Positions 54,455 to 62,932 of a stretch of DNA of 64,000 nt are shown here, piece by piece. Location: positions 1-64,000 of the forward strand of contig CAXNMF010000009.1 of assembly GCA_964203275.1 (NCBI GenBank). Direction: 5' to 3'. The stretch's first letter is position 1. Every line of letters begins with the position of its first letter. The notes below the pieces were generated by a model. That model had not been told where the DNA came from. It ran no database searches and worked only from the letters and a program-made list of their open reading frames with translations. The stretch comes from Ga0077527 sp945862135. Lineage in GTDB: Bacteria; Pseudomonadota; Gammaproteobacteria; Burkholderiales; SG8-41. Made by a program: the position numbers and the translations under genes.

Positions 54455-54932
54455 GGGCTAGGTCTGGCAAATATCGACAGCAAAACAAATCGCCAGAAAA
54501 TATCTTTAACTACTTGAATTTAAACAAATATAATTACTCGCGCCTGTTTCGGGCACGGCATGACTTTGATCGGCCAAGACCTTCGATTCTACAGGGCCAA
54601 GTCAGGATACCCCGTTAACTGGTTCACAAGGCATGACCAAAGCAGTTTTCCGCGCTGGACTAACAAGTACAGCGGATCGCGTATTCCGCAATCTTCCGGC
54701 TTGCGCGCAATGGGCAAAACAATGAAACGCAGCAATGTCACCGGTTTCGTGCATCACCTCGGTGCATCAAAAATTATCGCTGCGTCCGTTCACATTAAAT
54801 GCATCGAAAGCCGCTGACCCGGCCAGGACGAATGCCGCAAAACTTCTGTCTTCGCAGTTATCAAATCCGGTTTCGCCCTGTACACTTCGCGCGTCGCCGC
54901 GTGGAGTGCGGTGCGCTTCGGGAGCGTAAAAA
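54455..54932. other. 478-base intergenic region between kinase and symporter genes
   Basis: No recognisable gene in either direction; short ORFs such as 54560-54817 lack a ribosome-binding site and domain. The left part is AT-rich. A perfect TATAAT at 54529-54534 (plus) with TTTAAC 18 bases upstream is a possible promoter towards the symporter, leaving a leader of nearly 400 bases. I saw no GG-N10-GC sigma-54 element I would defend. Confidence 0.4.
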
Positions 54933-56372
54933 ATGCTGCTTTGGTTTGTCATCGCTTATCTCGTGGTGTCGATCGCCATCGGCCTGGCAGCGGCAACACG
55001 GGTGCACAACGCACGCGATTACATCACTGCCGGCCGCCATCTACCTCTTTACGTCGTTTTTGCTACGGTGTTTGCCACCTGGTTCGGCGCCGAAACGGTA
55101 TTGGGCATTTCCGCCACTTTCGTCAAGGAAGGCATGGGCGGACTGGTGTCCGATCCCTTCGGCGCATCCCTGTGCCTGATTCTGTTCGGCCTTTTTTTTG
55201 CGCGGCCGCTGTACCGGATGAACCTGTTGACCATCGGCGATTTCTACCGCCGGCGTTATAACCGCAGCGTCGAACTCGCGACCAGCATTTGCATCGCATT
55301 GTCCTACCTCGGCTGGGTATCAGCACAGGTCACGGCACTGGGACTGGTGTTCAACGTGCTGTCGCAGGATGCGATCTCGCCGGCCTGGGGTATGGTCATC
55401 GGCGCCAGCGTGGTCCTGGTCTACACGATGTTCGGCGGCATGTGGTCCGTGGCGGTCACCACTTTCGTGCAGATGATCGTCATCGTACTCGGCCTGCTCT
55501 ACATCGCATGGCTGGTATCCGACATGGCCGGCGGCACCGCGACTGTCATCAACCACGCCGCGGCCAACAACAAGTTTGAATTCCTGCCCAGATTTTCGTT
55601 GACCGAAGTTGTGGCGTTTACCGCGGCGCTGATCACCATGGGTTTCGGCTCGATACCACAGCAGGACGTGTTCCAGCGCATGAATGCCTCAAAAAACGAG
55701 CGCACCGCGGTATGGGGTTCAGTACTCGGCGGTTCCGCCTATTTCCTGTTCGCATTCGTGCCGCTGTTTCTGGTCTACGCGGCAACGCTGATCGACCCGA
55801 AAATGGTTGCTGACCTCATCGAATCGGATTCACAGCGAATCCTGCCATCATTGATCCTCAACCACATGCCGCTGCCGGCACAGATCATTTTCTTCGGTGC
55901 ACTGCTGTCAGTGATCATGAGCACCGCCAGCGGCACGCTGCTGGCGCCTTCAGTGACGATCTCGGAAAACGTGTTGAAGGGACTGCTCGGCCGCATGACT
56001 GACCGCGGCTTCCTGTGGCTGAACCGCGCGGTGGTGACGGTCTTCGCCGTACTGGTCACGGTGTATGCAATCTCCACCAACGAGTCAATCCACGGCATGG
56101 TCGAGAACGCCTACAAGGTCACCCTGGTCGCCGCCTTCGTCCCGCTGGCCGCGGGCCTCTACTGGAAACGCGCCACAACACAGGGCGCGGCCTGCGCCAT
56201 TGTCGGTGGGCTTGTGAGCTGGATTGCGCTGGAATTCATCGGCAGTGATGAGCTGTGGCCGCCGCAATTCATCGGCTTCCTGGTCAGTGTCGCAGGCATG
56301 ATGGCCGGTTCGCTGTTGCCGCAGCATTACGGCGTCCCTTCCCGCCAGCATTACTCCGACGAAACCGCCTGA
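54933..56372 (+). CDS. Sodium:solute symporter family protein
   Basis: 479 residues with about 13 hydrophobic helices, the SSS/LeuT-fold layout. Family features are RDYITAGRHLPLYVVFATVFATWFGAETVLG near the start, FGGMWSVAVTTFVQMIVI, MGFGSIPQQDVFQRMNAS and SVIMSTASGTLLAPSVTISEN. The ATG at 54933 begins LLWFVIAYLVVSIAIGL. It imports an unidentified solute with Na+. It is divergent from a two-component pair and followed by a small membrane protein. Confidence 0.92.
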   Translation: MLLWFVIAYLVVSIAIGLAAATRVHNARDYITAGRHLPLYVVFATVFATWFGAETVLGISATFVKEGMGGLVSDPFGASLCLILFGLFFARPLYRMNLLTIGDFYRRRYNRSVELATSICIALSYLGWVSAQVTALGLVFNVLSQDAISPAWGMVIGASVVLVYTMFGGMWSVAVTTFVQMIVIVLGLLYIAWLVSDMAGGTATVINHAAANNKFEFLPRFSLTEVVAFTAALITMGFGSIPQQDVFQRMNASKNERTAVWGSVLGGSAYFLFAFVPLFLVYAATLIDPKMVADLIESDSQRILPSLILNHMPLPAQIIFFGALLSVIMSTASGTLLAPSVTISENVLKGLLGRMTDRGFLWLNRAVVTVFAVLVTVYAISTNESIHGMVENAYKVTLVAAFVPLAAGLYWKRATTQGAACAIVGGLVSWIALEFIGSDELWPPQFIGFLVSVAGMMAGSLLPQHYGVPSRQHYSDETA

Positions 56373-56389
56373 CGGCGGCGACAGACGGC

Positions 56390-56926
56390 ATGCACGCAAT
56401 GTCCGTCACGATCGCAATATTCACGTTGCTGGCCGTCAACGCGGCCATTTATGCCGCCACCGGCCGCGTCACCGAAACCATTGATGCACTGGCCTGGTTC
56501 GTGTTGCTCGTACTGTTCTTTGTTGAAACCCGCTGCCCGCAGTGGACAGGCCTGCCACGCAACGCCCTCTTACTCAAGCCGCTGCGCGTGATCGCTGCGG
56601 CAGCCATTCTGTGGGCTGCAATTGCATTTGTGCTCGAACGCGAATGGCTGGATGCGTTGAATGGCTGGCTGTGGATCGGCGTGGTCGCCGTGTTCGAACT
56701 GGAAGTACACGCCCCGATGTGGGTCCAGCGGCAGCGACGGCGGATCATCGGATTGTCGGCAGTTCTTTACGCAGCCCTGACCGGCATCGCCGTGGCTTGG
56801 TTTCTACAGGGGGAATGGTTTGACGGCTATGACGCTGTATTGTGGATTGCGGCGTTTGCCTTGCTCGAAATGGACCTGCTGCAACGCGCTTCGACGAACC
56901 CATCGTCCGCCGGGAAATCAATATAA
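56390..56926 (+). CDS. Integral membrane protein of unknown function
   Basis: 178 residues with about five hydrophobic helices (VTIAIFTLLAVNAAIYAA; LAWFVLLVLFFVE; VIAAAAILWAAIAFVLE; LSAVLYAALTGIAVAWF; AVLWIAAFALLEMDLL). No family is recognised. The ATG at 56390, 17 bases after the symporter stop, or ATG 56399 are the plausible starts; the open frame begins earlier inside the symporter gene. It is likely coexpressed with the symporter. Confidence 0.75.
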   Translation: MHAMSVTIAIFTLLAVNAAIYAATGRVTETIDALAWFVLLVLFFVETRCPQWTGLPRNALLLKPLRVIAAAAILWAAIAFVLEREWLDALNGWLWIGVVAVFELEVHAPMWVQRQRRRIIGLSAVLYAALTGIAVAWFLQGEWFDGYDAVLWIAAFALLEMDLLQRASTNPSSAGKSI

Positions 56927-56944
56927 CCTATTGTTTATATTGAA

Positions 56945-57898
56945 TTATTTATAAGTCTCGCGAAACGCATCAGCAAATCGCGCAAGATCCTGCTGCGGCA
57001 GGTGGTTGATCCCCGCAGCCGCCTGTCGCCCGCCGCCCGTCGCGAAACCCGAACACAGCACCTCGGCACCGGTGGGATTGTTGCGCGGCGCACGTACGCT
57101 GACCACATAACCGTCGCCCTTGGTCACCAGCACCGCATGCGCGCGCTGCGGTTCCGCCTGCGCAAGGCGGTTACTGAACACGCCGTTGACACGCCGGCTC
57201 CATGAAGCATCCGGCAGTACATAAAGCGCTGCCGCATCGGTGGCGAACTCAGGCCGGATCTCTTCTGCACGCGCCATGTCCTCGGCACCGGCCTGCTTCA
57301 GCACCTCGAACACTGGTTCGTCAAAAATGAAATGGCGCGGATCGTTGTAGGGCGCGATCACCCGATACAGATCTGCCGGATGATAGTGCAGGTCCTCGAC
57401 CGTCTCGCCGTAGGCGTTGTAGTTGATGGCTTCGCCCAGCTCATGCAGGCGCGCCAATTCCATGTGATCGAGTTGCAGCGGCTGCGCAGCACGGATCGCC
57501 GACTCAACCAGATTGTCCCCGAACGCCGCCACCACAGCCCAAAGCCGGTGCCGGCCTGCAAGATGCTGATCGACAATCAGGCTGGTGCAGACATCCGGCG
57601 CGGTATCAATATGCGAACGGAACGCGGGATGTTGCGGCAAAGCTCCTGTTGCATGGTGGTCGAAATACTCGACGGTTGCACCCATGTGCAGCGCCCTCTC
57701 AACACCGGCTGCATTGCTGCGATGGGAAATGTCGAGGACGGTCAGATTGTCGCCAGCCTGCGCATTGACGCGCGCGACCAGTCCGATGTCACGTTTGACG
57801 CCGGTGACCAGCTCGGCATCGCGAGGCTCGTCCAGCCGCAGCTGGTGCAGCGCGCAGATGCCATCGGCGTCGCCATTGAAGATGTCGTAGAATTTCAT
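56945..57898 (-). CDS. DHH-family phosphoesterase-like protein
   Basis: 317 residues. The metal motifs of the DHH fold are present: NGDADGICALHQL (residues 8-20), TVLDISHRS and YFDHHATG (about 79-86). The C-terminal DHHA1-like motif, normally GGGHxxAAG, reads GGGRQAAAG. DHH proteins hydrolyse linear or cyclic oligonucleotides or pyrophosphate; the substrate here is unknown. Its ATG is only two bases from the ATG of the divergent VanZ gene. Confidence 0.85.
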   Translation of the reverse strand: MKFYDIFNGDADGICALHQLRLDEPRDAELVTGVKRDIGLVARVNAQAGDNLTVLDISHRSNAAGVERALHMGATVEYFDHHATGALPQHPAFRSHIDTAPDVCTSLIVDQHLAGRHRLWAVVAAFGDNLVESAIRAAQPLQLDHMELARLHELGEAINYNAYGETVEDLHYHPADLYRVIAPYNDPRHFIFDEPVFEVLKQAGAEDMARAEEIRPEFATDAAALYVLPDASWSRRVNGVFSNRLAQAEPQRAHAVLVTKGDGYVVSVRAPRNNPTGAEVLCSGFATGGGRQAAAGINHLPQQDLARFADAFRETYK

Positions 57899-57900
57899 GA

Positions 57901-59004
57901 ATGATGCCGGATTACACAGCGGGTACCTTGCCGCGCGGATACCGCGTCGCGGCCATGGCGGCGCTAGCTTACAGTCTGGTGGTCATCTACGCCAGCCTGC
58001 ACCCATTCATCGGTTGGCAGGCCATCGAAATCCCATTCGGGATGTTCCTGTCCGCGCCATGGCCCCGCTGGATCACGATCGAAGACATCGGCTTCAACTT
58101 CGTCGCTTACCTGCCGCTGGGATTTCTGCTGGCGCTGCCACTCTGCGCGCGGCTGCATCCGCGTTATGCAGTGATACTGGCTGCAGTGACCTGCGCCATG
58201 CTCAGTCTGGCACTGGAAACCGCACAGCAATACCTGCCGATGCGCTTCGCCTCCGCAGTTGATCTGCTGGTCAACGCCTTTGGCGGCGCAGTCGGCGCCT
58301 TGCTCGCACCACTGTTTGCGCCGGGCCACCGGCTCGGCGAAGGCCTGGCACTGCTGCGCAACCGCTGGTTCGTTGGTGGTCCACGCGGGGATGCTGTGCT
58401 GGTTCTGGCCGGGCTGTGGCTGCTGACGCAATTGCATGCCGCATCAATCAACATGGGCAATGGCGATCTGCGCGCCAGCCTGGGCCTTGATGCGCTGTTT
58501 GCCTACACCCCGGAATCGTATCGTTACGCCGAGGCCACTGTGGTCATGCTCGGCATCACGGTCATCGGCCTGCTGCTGGCGAGCGTGGCGCGGACCATCG
58601 GCAGCGGATACTGGCAAACGTTCGTCGCACTGATTACGGGTGCGTGCCTGCTGAAAACGGCTGCAGCGTGGCTGATTCTGCGCAATGCAAGTCCGTGGAA
58701 CTGGCTGACCCCTGGTTTCGCCATGGGACTTGTTGCTGCCATCGTACTGGTGATGGTGTTCGTGCGCCTGCCGCCACGTGGCCGTGCGTTTTTCGCGCTG
58801 CTGGCGTTACTGGCAGCCGTTGCGCTGATCAACTGCACACCGGAAAACCCTTACCGCACCGTCCCGGCACATATGCTGCCAGGACGGGTTGGCCATCTGC
58901 TCAGCTTTACCAACATGATTCGCGCCCTGTCCGACATCTGGCCCTTCCTGACCGTGCTGTTCCTGCTGGTCAGCCTGCCGATGCGTCACACACCCCGTCG
59001 CTGA
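57901..59004 (+). CDS. VanZ family membrane protein
   Basis: 367 residues with about ten hydrophobic segments. The VanZ pattern DIGFNFVAYLPLGFLLALPL, followed by SLALETAQQYLPMRFASAVDLLVNAFGGAVGALL, covers about residues 55-140. The C-terminal half is an additional membrane domain with no named family. Starts ATG 57901, 57904 or 57955 are possible, since 57901 nearly abuts the opposite gene. VanZ-like proteins are linked to teicoplanin resistance in Enterococcus; that role is unlikely to apply here. Confidence 0.85.
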   Translation: MMPDYTAGTLPRGYRVAAMAALAYSLVVIYASLHPFIGWQAIEIPFGMFLSAPWPRWITIEDIGFNFVAYLPLGFLLALPLCARLHPRYAVILAAVTCAMLSLALETAQQYLPMRFASAVDLLVNAFGGAVGALLAPLFAPGHRLGEGLALLRNRWFVGGPRGDAVLVLAGLWLLTQLHAASINMGNGDLRASLGLDALFAYTPESYRYAEATVVMLGITVIGLLLASVARTIGSGYWQTFVALITGACLLKTAAAWLILRNASPWNWLTPGFAMGLVAAIVLVMVFVRLPPRGRAFFALLALLAAVALINCTPENPYRTVPAHMLPGRVGHLLSFTNMIRALSDIWPFLTVLFLLVSLPMRHTPRR

Positions 59005-59018
59005 ATCCGGAGATTCGC

Positions 59019-59381
59019 ATGCCACGCAAAAAAACAGCCACCCTGACCAGCCTGCGCCGCGACCTGCGCCGTTTCGCCGAGGCGCGTGAATGGCAGCAAT
59101 TCCATACCCCCAAAAATCTCGCGATGGCGCTGAGCGTTGAAGCCGCCGAACTGGTCGAATGTTTCCAGTGGCTGACGCCGGAACAAAGTGCTGATCTCAA
59201 AGCCGGCGACCGGCGCGCCGTTGAGGAAGAAGCCGCCGATGTACTGCTGTATCTGCTGCGGCTGACCGATGTGCTGGACATCGACCTGCTGCAGGCCGCC
59301 CGGCGCAAAATGACACTCAATGCCCGCAAATACCCGGTGTCGCTGTCGCGCGGCTCCGCGCGCAAGTATTCCCGTCGGTGA
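59019..59381 (+). CDS. MazG-like nucleotide pyrophosphohydrolase
   Basis: 120 residues of the RS21-C6/iMazG type. The metal-binding pattern is VEAAELVECFQWL and EEEAADVLLYLLRLTDVL (ExxE and ExxD helices). It hydrolyses (d)NTPs to NMPs, probably as house-cleaning. ATG 59019 (MPRKKTATLTSLRRDL) follows CGGAGATTCGC; the frame is open upstream over VanZ. Confidence 0.88.
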   Translation: MPRKKTATLTSLRRDLRRFAEAREWQQFHTPKNLAMALSVEAAELVECFQWLTPEQSADLKAGDRRAVEEEAADVLLYLLRLTDVLDIDLLQAARRKMTLNARKYPVSLSRGSARKYSRR

Positions 59382-59451
59382 GTGTTGCGCGGCGCGGTTA
59401 TAATCCGCGCTTCGCCGTAACGCGGCCTCCGAGTCCTGTTCCACACACCCG

Positions 59452-59760
59452 ATGAGCCACTTCAAACACCACGTTTTTTTCTGCTGCAACCAGCGCGAGC
59501 CCGGTGCGAATTGCTGCAACAATCATGGCGCACAGGATCTGCGTGACTATGCCAAGAAAAAGGTCAAGGCACTGGGACTCGCAGGCGAAGGCAAGGTGCG
59601 CATCAACCAGGCCGGCTGCCTCGACCGCTGCGACGAAGGTCCGGTGCTGGTGGTTTATCCGGAAGCCGTCTGGTACACCTACGTTGATCGTGAAGACATC
59701 GACGAAATCGTCACCGAGCACCTGCAGCACGGCCGCGTCGTCGAACGGCTGAAAATCTGA
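59452..59760 (+). CDS. Thioredoxin-fold 2Fe-2S ferredoxin
   Basis: 102 residues, start HHVFFCCNQREPGANCCNNHGA, then NQAGCLDRCDEGPVLVVYPE. The Cys spacing (one near the start and CxxxC later) fits the thioredoxin-like ferredoxins (Shethna/AaFd type). The donor or acceptor is unknown. A TATAAT at 59399-59404 lies upstream. Confidence 0.88.
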   Translation: MSHFKHHVFFCCNQREPGANCCNNHGAQDLRDYAKKKVKALGLAGEGKVRINQAGCLDRCDEGPVLVVYPEAVWYTYVDREDIDEIVTEHLQHGRVVERLKI

Positions 59761-59787
59761 TCCTGCCACTGCTACACGATTCACCCG

Positions 59788-60420
59788 ATGACCGCCACTG
59801 AACTCCGCCCGATGCCGCCGTCCACGCTGGAACGCCTGGTCATCAACGGTCCCGCCGGCGCACTCGAAACCGATCTCAATGATCCCGGCCTGCCACGCCG
59901 CGGCATCGCGGTCATCGCACACCCGAATCCGGTGCAGGGCGGAACCAAGGACAACAAGGTGGTCACCACGCTGGCCAAGACGCTGTTCGGCCTCGGTTAT
60001 GTCGTGATCCGCCCCAACTTCCGCGGCGTAGGCGCCAGTGCAGGAAGCTTCGATCAGGGCAATGGCGAAACTGACGACATCATTACCGTCATCCGTTATG
60101 CCAAGGAGCGTTTCGGCGAAATGCCGCTGCTGCTCGCCGGATTTTCCTTCGGCGGCTTTGTGCAGACCCGCGTGGCGCAACAGGTCACAGCGGAACGGTT
60201 GGTGCTGGTCGGCCCGGCGGTGAGCCGCTTCCCGACCGAAGCCGTTCCGGCCAACACATTGGTCGTTCACGGCGAGCATGACGAAGTGGTGCCGCTCGCC
60301 GCGGTGCTGGACTGGGCACGCCCGCAACAACTGCCGCTGGTGGTCGTCCCCGGCGGCGAACACTTTTTCCACGGCCGCCTGCACCTGCTCGCGCAGATCG
60401 TGCGCGTGCATTGCGCGTGA
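59788..60420 (+). CDS. Alpha/beta hydrolase
   Basis: 210 residues, cytoplasmic. Nucleophile elbow GFSFGGF (about 118-124), oxyanion region HPNPVQGGTKDNKVV, PNFRGVGAS, an Asp in HGEHDEVVP and the catalytic His in GGEHFFHGRL complete the triad. This is the pattern of the YcjY/dienelactone-like small hydrolases. The gene's stop overlaps the start of the ABC ATPase gene. The substrate is unknown. Confidence 0.9.
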   Translation: MTATELRPMPPSTLERLVINGPAGALETDLNDPGLPRRGIAVIAHPNPVQGGTKDNKVVTTLAKTLFGLGYVVIRPNFRGVGASAGSFDQGNGETDDIITVIRYAKERFGEMPLLLAGFSFGGFVQTRVAQQVTAERLVLVGPAVSRFPTEAVPANTLVVHGEHDEVVPLAAVLDWARPQQLPLVVVPGGEHFFHGRLHLLAQIVRVHCA

Positions 60421-61337
60421 GCACGGTGTCGCCGCTCACCGTCGCCGGACTGCGCAAGTCCTACGGCGGCAAGGAAGTCGTATGCGGCGTCGATCTCGCA
60501 CTGCAGCCCGGCGAATGTTTCGGCCTGCTCGGGCCCAACGGCGCCGGCAAGACCACAACGCTGCGCCTGTGTCTGGGTCTGACCGGGCCTGACGGCGGCA
60601 GCATCACGGTATTGGGACACGATGTACCGCGCGAAGGTCGCGAAGCCCGCACGCGTATCGGCGTGGTCCCGCAGTTCGACAACCTCGATCCCGATTTCAC
60701 CATCCGCGAGAACCTTCGCGTGTTCGGCCGTTACTTCGACATTCCCGATGCAACATTGCAGGAGCGCATACCGGCGCTGCTCGAATTTGCCGGTCTGACC
60801 AACCGCGCCGACACCCGCATCCAGACCCTGTCCGGCGGCATGAAACGCCGGCTGACGCTGGCCCGCGCATTGATCAACGATCCCGAACTGCTGTTCCTCG
60901 ACGAACCGACCACCGGACTCGACCCACAGGCCCGTCATGTGATCTGGGAGCGCCTGCGCAATCTGCTGAAACAGGGCAAGACGTTGCTGCTGACCACCCA
61001 TTTCATGGAAGAAGCCGAACGTCTGTGCAGCCGCATCGCGATCATGGATCACGGCAAGATCATCACCGGCGGCGACCCGCGCGCGCTGATCGCGCAGCAT
61101 GTCGAACCGCATGTGGTCGAAGTCTATGGCGAGGGCGCACCAGACTGGGCCGAGGCCTTTGGCCGCCGCCATGCCGAGCGCTGCGAAATCACCGGCGAAA
61201 CCATTTTCTGCTACACCAACGATCCGGCACCGCTGATCGCCGATCTCGACCGCCGCGGCGACCTGCGTTACCTGCACCGCCGCGCCAATATCGAGGACGT
61301 ATTTCTGAAACTCACCGGGCGCGACCTCAGGGACTGA
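60417..61337 (+). CDS. ABC transporter ATP-binding protein (NodI/DRA-type)
   Basis: 306 residues. Walker A GPNGAGKTTT, signature TLSGGMKRRLTLARAL, Walker B LLFLDEPTTGLDPQAR and switch His in LLTTHFMEEAERL are all present. The extended C-terminal domain (about 215-305) resembles NodI-like exporters. GTG 60417 overlaps the hydrolase stop. The permease follows two bases after its stop. Confidence 0.92.
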   Translation: MSTVSPLTVAGLRKSYGGKEVVCGVDLALQPGECFGLLGPNGAGKTTTLRLCLGLTGPDGGSITVLGHDVPREGREARTRIGVVPQFDNLDPDFTIRENLRVFGRYFDIPDATLQERIPALLEFAGLTNRADTRIQTLSGGMKRRLTLARALINDPELLFLDEPTTGLDPQARHVIWERLRNLLKQGKTLLLTTHFMEEAERLCSRIAIMDHGKIITGGDPRALIAQHVEPHVVEVYGEGAPDWAEAFGRRHAERCEITGETIFCYTNDPAPLIADLDRRGDLRYLHRRANIEDVFLKLTGRDLRD

Positions 61338-61338
61338 C

Positions 61339-62124
61339 ATGGCCGCACAACACTGGTCCCCGCCCCGTTTGAGCCTGCGATTTCTGCATGTCTGGCGGCG
61401 CAACCTGCTGGTCTGGCGCAAGCTGGCGATTCCATCCATGCTCGGCAACCTCGCCGACCCGCTGCTCTATATGTTCGGTCTCGGTTACGGACTCGGCCGC
61501 ATGCTCGAAGACGTCGGCGGACTGTCATACATCGCCTTCCTCGCTGCCGGCGTGATCTGCTCCAGCACAATGATGAGCGCATCCTTCGAAGCGATGTATT
61601 CGGCGTTCTCGCGCATGCACATGCAAAAAACCTGGGATGCCATCCTCAATGCGCCGTTGACACTGGACGATGTGCTGCTGGGTGAATGGGTCTGGGCAGC
61701 GAGCAAGAGTTTCCTCTCGGGCAGCGCGGTACTGATCGTCGCCGCCGTGCTCGGCCTGGTCCCCTCGCCCATGGCGATTGCGGTGATACCGCTGATTTTC
61801 CTCACCGGCCTCGCCTTTGCGGGACTCGGTCTGATCATGACCGCGCTATCGCCGAGTTATGACTTTTTCATGTACTACTTCACGCTGTGCGTAACGCCGA
61901 TGATGCTGCTGTGCGGCGTGTTTTTCCCGCTGAATGAGTTGCCGGCGGCGGCGCAGGTTCTGGCGCAGCTGCTGCCGTTGACCCACGCCGTGGCTCTCGC
62001 CCGCCCCTTGGTCAACGGCAGCGTCCCCGCGGACTGGCTGCTGCACATCGCGGTACTGGCTGCCTATGCCGCAGGAAGTGCCTATATCGCACTGGCCCTG
62101 ACCCGGCGCCGCCTTCTGCAGTAA
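61339..62124 (+). CDS. ABC-2 type transport permease (NodJ-like)
   Basis: 261 residues with six membrane helices. Family features are LAIPSMLGNLADPLLYMFGLGYGLG near the start and TLCVTPMMLLCGVFFPLNELP in the middle. It forms the membrane half of an exporter with the ATPase just upstream. NodIJ export lipo-chitooligosaccharide, but relatives without nod genes are widespread in betaproteobacteria, so the substrate is open. Confidence 0.92.
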   Translation: MAAQHWSPPRLSLRFLHVWRRNLLVWRKLAIPSMLGNLADPLLYMFGLGYGLGRMLEDVGGLSYIAFLAAGVICSSTMMSASFEAMYSAFSRMHMQKTWDAILNAPLTLDDVLLGEWVWAASKSFLSGSAVLIVAAVLGLVPSPMAIAVIPLIFLTGLAFAGLGLIMTALSPSYDFFMYYFTLCVTPMMLLCGVFFPLNELPAAAQVLAQLLPLTHAVALARPLVNGSVPADWLLHIAVLAAYAAGSAYIALALTRRRLLQ

Positions 62125-62134
62125 CATCGACGCC

Positions 62135-62545
62135 ATGCTCTGGGTCAAAACCTTTCATCTGCTGTTCGTGATCTCCTGGTTTGCAGGCCTGTTCTACATG
62201 CCACGCATCCTCGTCAATCTGGCGATGGAGGACAACGAAACGTCCTATGCACGCCTGCTGCTGATGGCGCGCAAGCTCTACCGTTTCATGACCCTGCTCG
62301 CCGTACCGGCACTGGTGTTCGGCCTGTGGCTGTGGCTGGGTTACGGCATCAGCGGCGGCTGGCTGCACGCCAAGTTGGTGCTGGTGGTGCTGCTGATCGG
62401 TTACCACCATGCCTGCGGCAGCCTGCTGAAAAAATTCGAGCAAAAGCGTAATACCCGCTCGCATGTCTGGTTCCGCTGGTTCAACGAGGTACCGGTGCTG
62501 GCGCTGTTCGCCACGCTGATCCTCGTGGTGCTGAAGCCGTTCTGA
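62135..62545 (+). CDS. hemJ: HemJ/CopD-family membrane protein
   Basis: 136 residues with four membrane helices. MLWVKTFHLLFVISWFAGLFYMPRILVNLA and KLVLVVLLIGYHHACGSLLKKF are typical of HemJ, the protoporphyrinogen IX oxidase of heme synthesis that uses a heme ligated by conserved His. The related CopD family cannot be fully excluded, but the length and His pattern favour HemJ. Confidence 0.85.
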   Translation: MLWVKTFHLLFVISWFAGLFYMPRILVNLAMEDNETSYARLLLMARKLYRFMTLLAVPALVFGLWLWLGYGISGGWLHAKLVLVVLLIGYHHACGSLLKKFEQKRNTRSHVWFRWFNEVPVLALFATLILVVLKPF

Positions 62546-62550
62546 CCCCC

Positions 62551-62931
62551 GTGCTCCACTTCGCCGCAATCCTTGCGCTTTCGCTGGCGCTGCAACCCGC
62601 CTGCGCCGCCGATGCGCGCATCATCGTTCAGCAATCGCCGCTGGCCGGATTCCAGTATTACGAGGGCAAGGTGCTGTGGGACAACATGCGCGTCGGCGAC
62701 CCGCTGACGCTGAGGCGCGAGCCGCAGAATCCGCACGACGCCAACGCGGTGCGCGTGGAGTGGAAAGGCCAGCCGCTGGGTTATGTGCCACGCCGTGACA
62801 ACAGCGATGTTGCACGACAGATGGATCGCGGCGTACCGATTCAGGCGCGTATCGTGCGCCTGAAGGAGGCGCGCAATCCCTGGCAGCGCGTTGAATTCGA
62901 AGTCTTTGTGGAACTTGCGGCACGCCCCTGA
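62551..62931 (+). CDS. Exported HIRAN-domain protein
   Basis: 126 residues from GTG 62551. A signal-like N-terminus (about 1-19, ending ACAAD) is followed by a HIRAN pattern (SPLAGFQYYEGKVLWDNMRVGDPLTLRREPQNPHDANAVRVEW, about 30-72, then PLGYVPRRDNSDVARQMD). HIRAN domains usually belong to DNA-related proteins; here the domain stands alone with a probable export signal. It lies between hemJ and the RNA methyltransferase gene. Confidence 0.8.
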   Translation: MLHFAAILALSLALQPACAADARIIVQQSPLAGFQYYEGKVLWDNMRVGDPLTLRREPQNPHDANAVRVEWKGQPLGYVPRRDNSDVARQMDRGVPIQARIVRLKEARNPWQRVEFEVFVELAARP

Positions 62932-62932
62932 C

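Noticed and set aside
54560..54932. Short plus-strand ORFs before the symporter
   Set aside because: No start signal, no recognisable domain, and inconsistent with codon use of flanking genes.
54455..54933. Sigma-54 promoter for the symporter
   Set aside because: TGGCA near 54475 has GG and GC 12 bases apart where 10 are needed; no other candidate held up.
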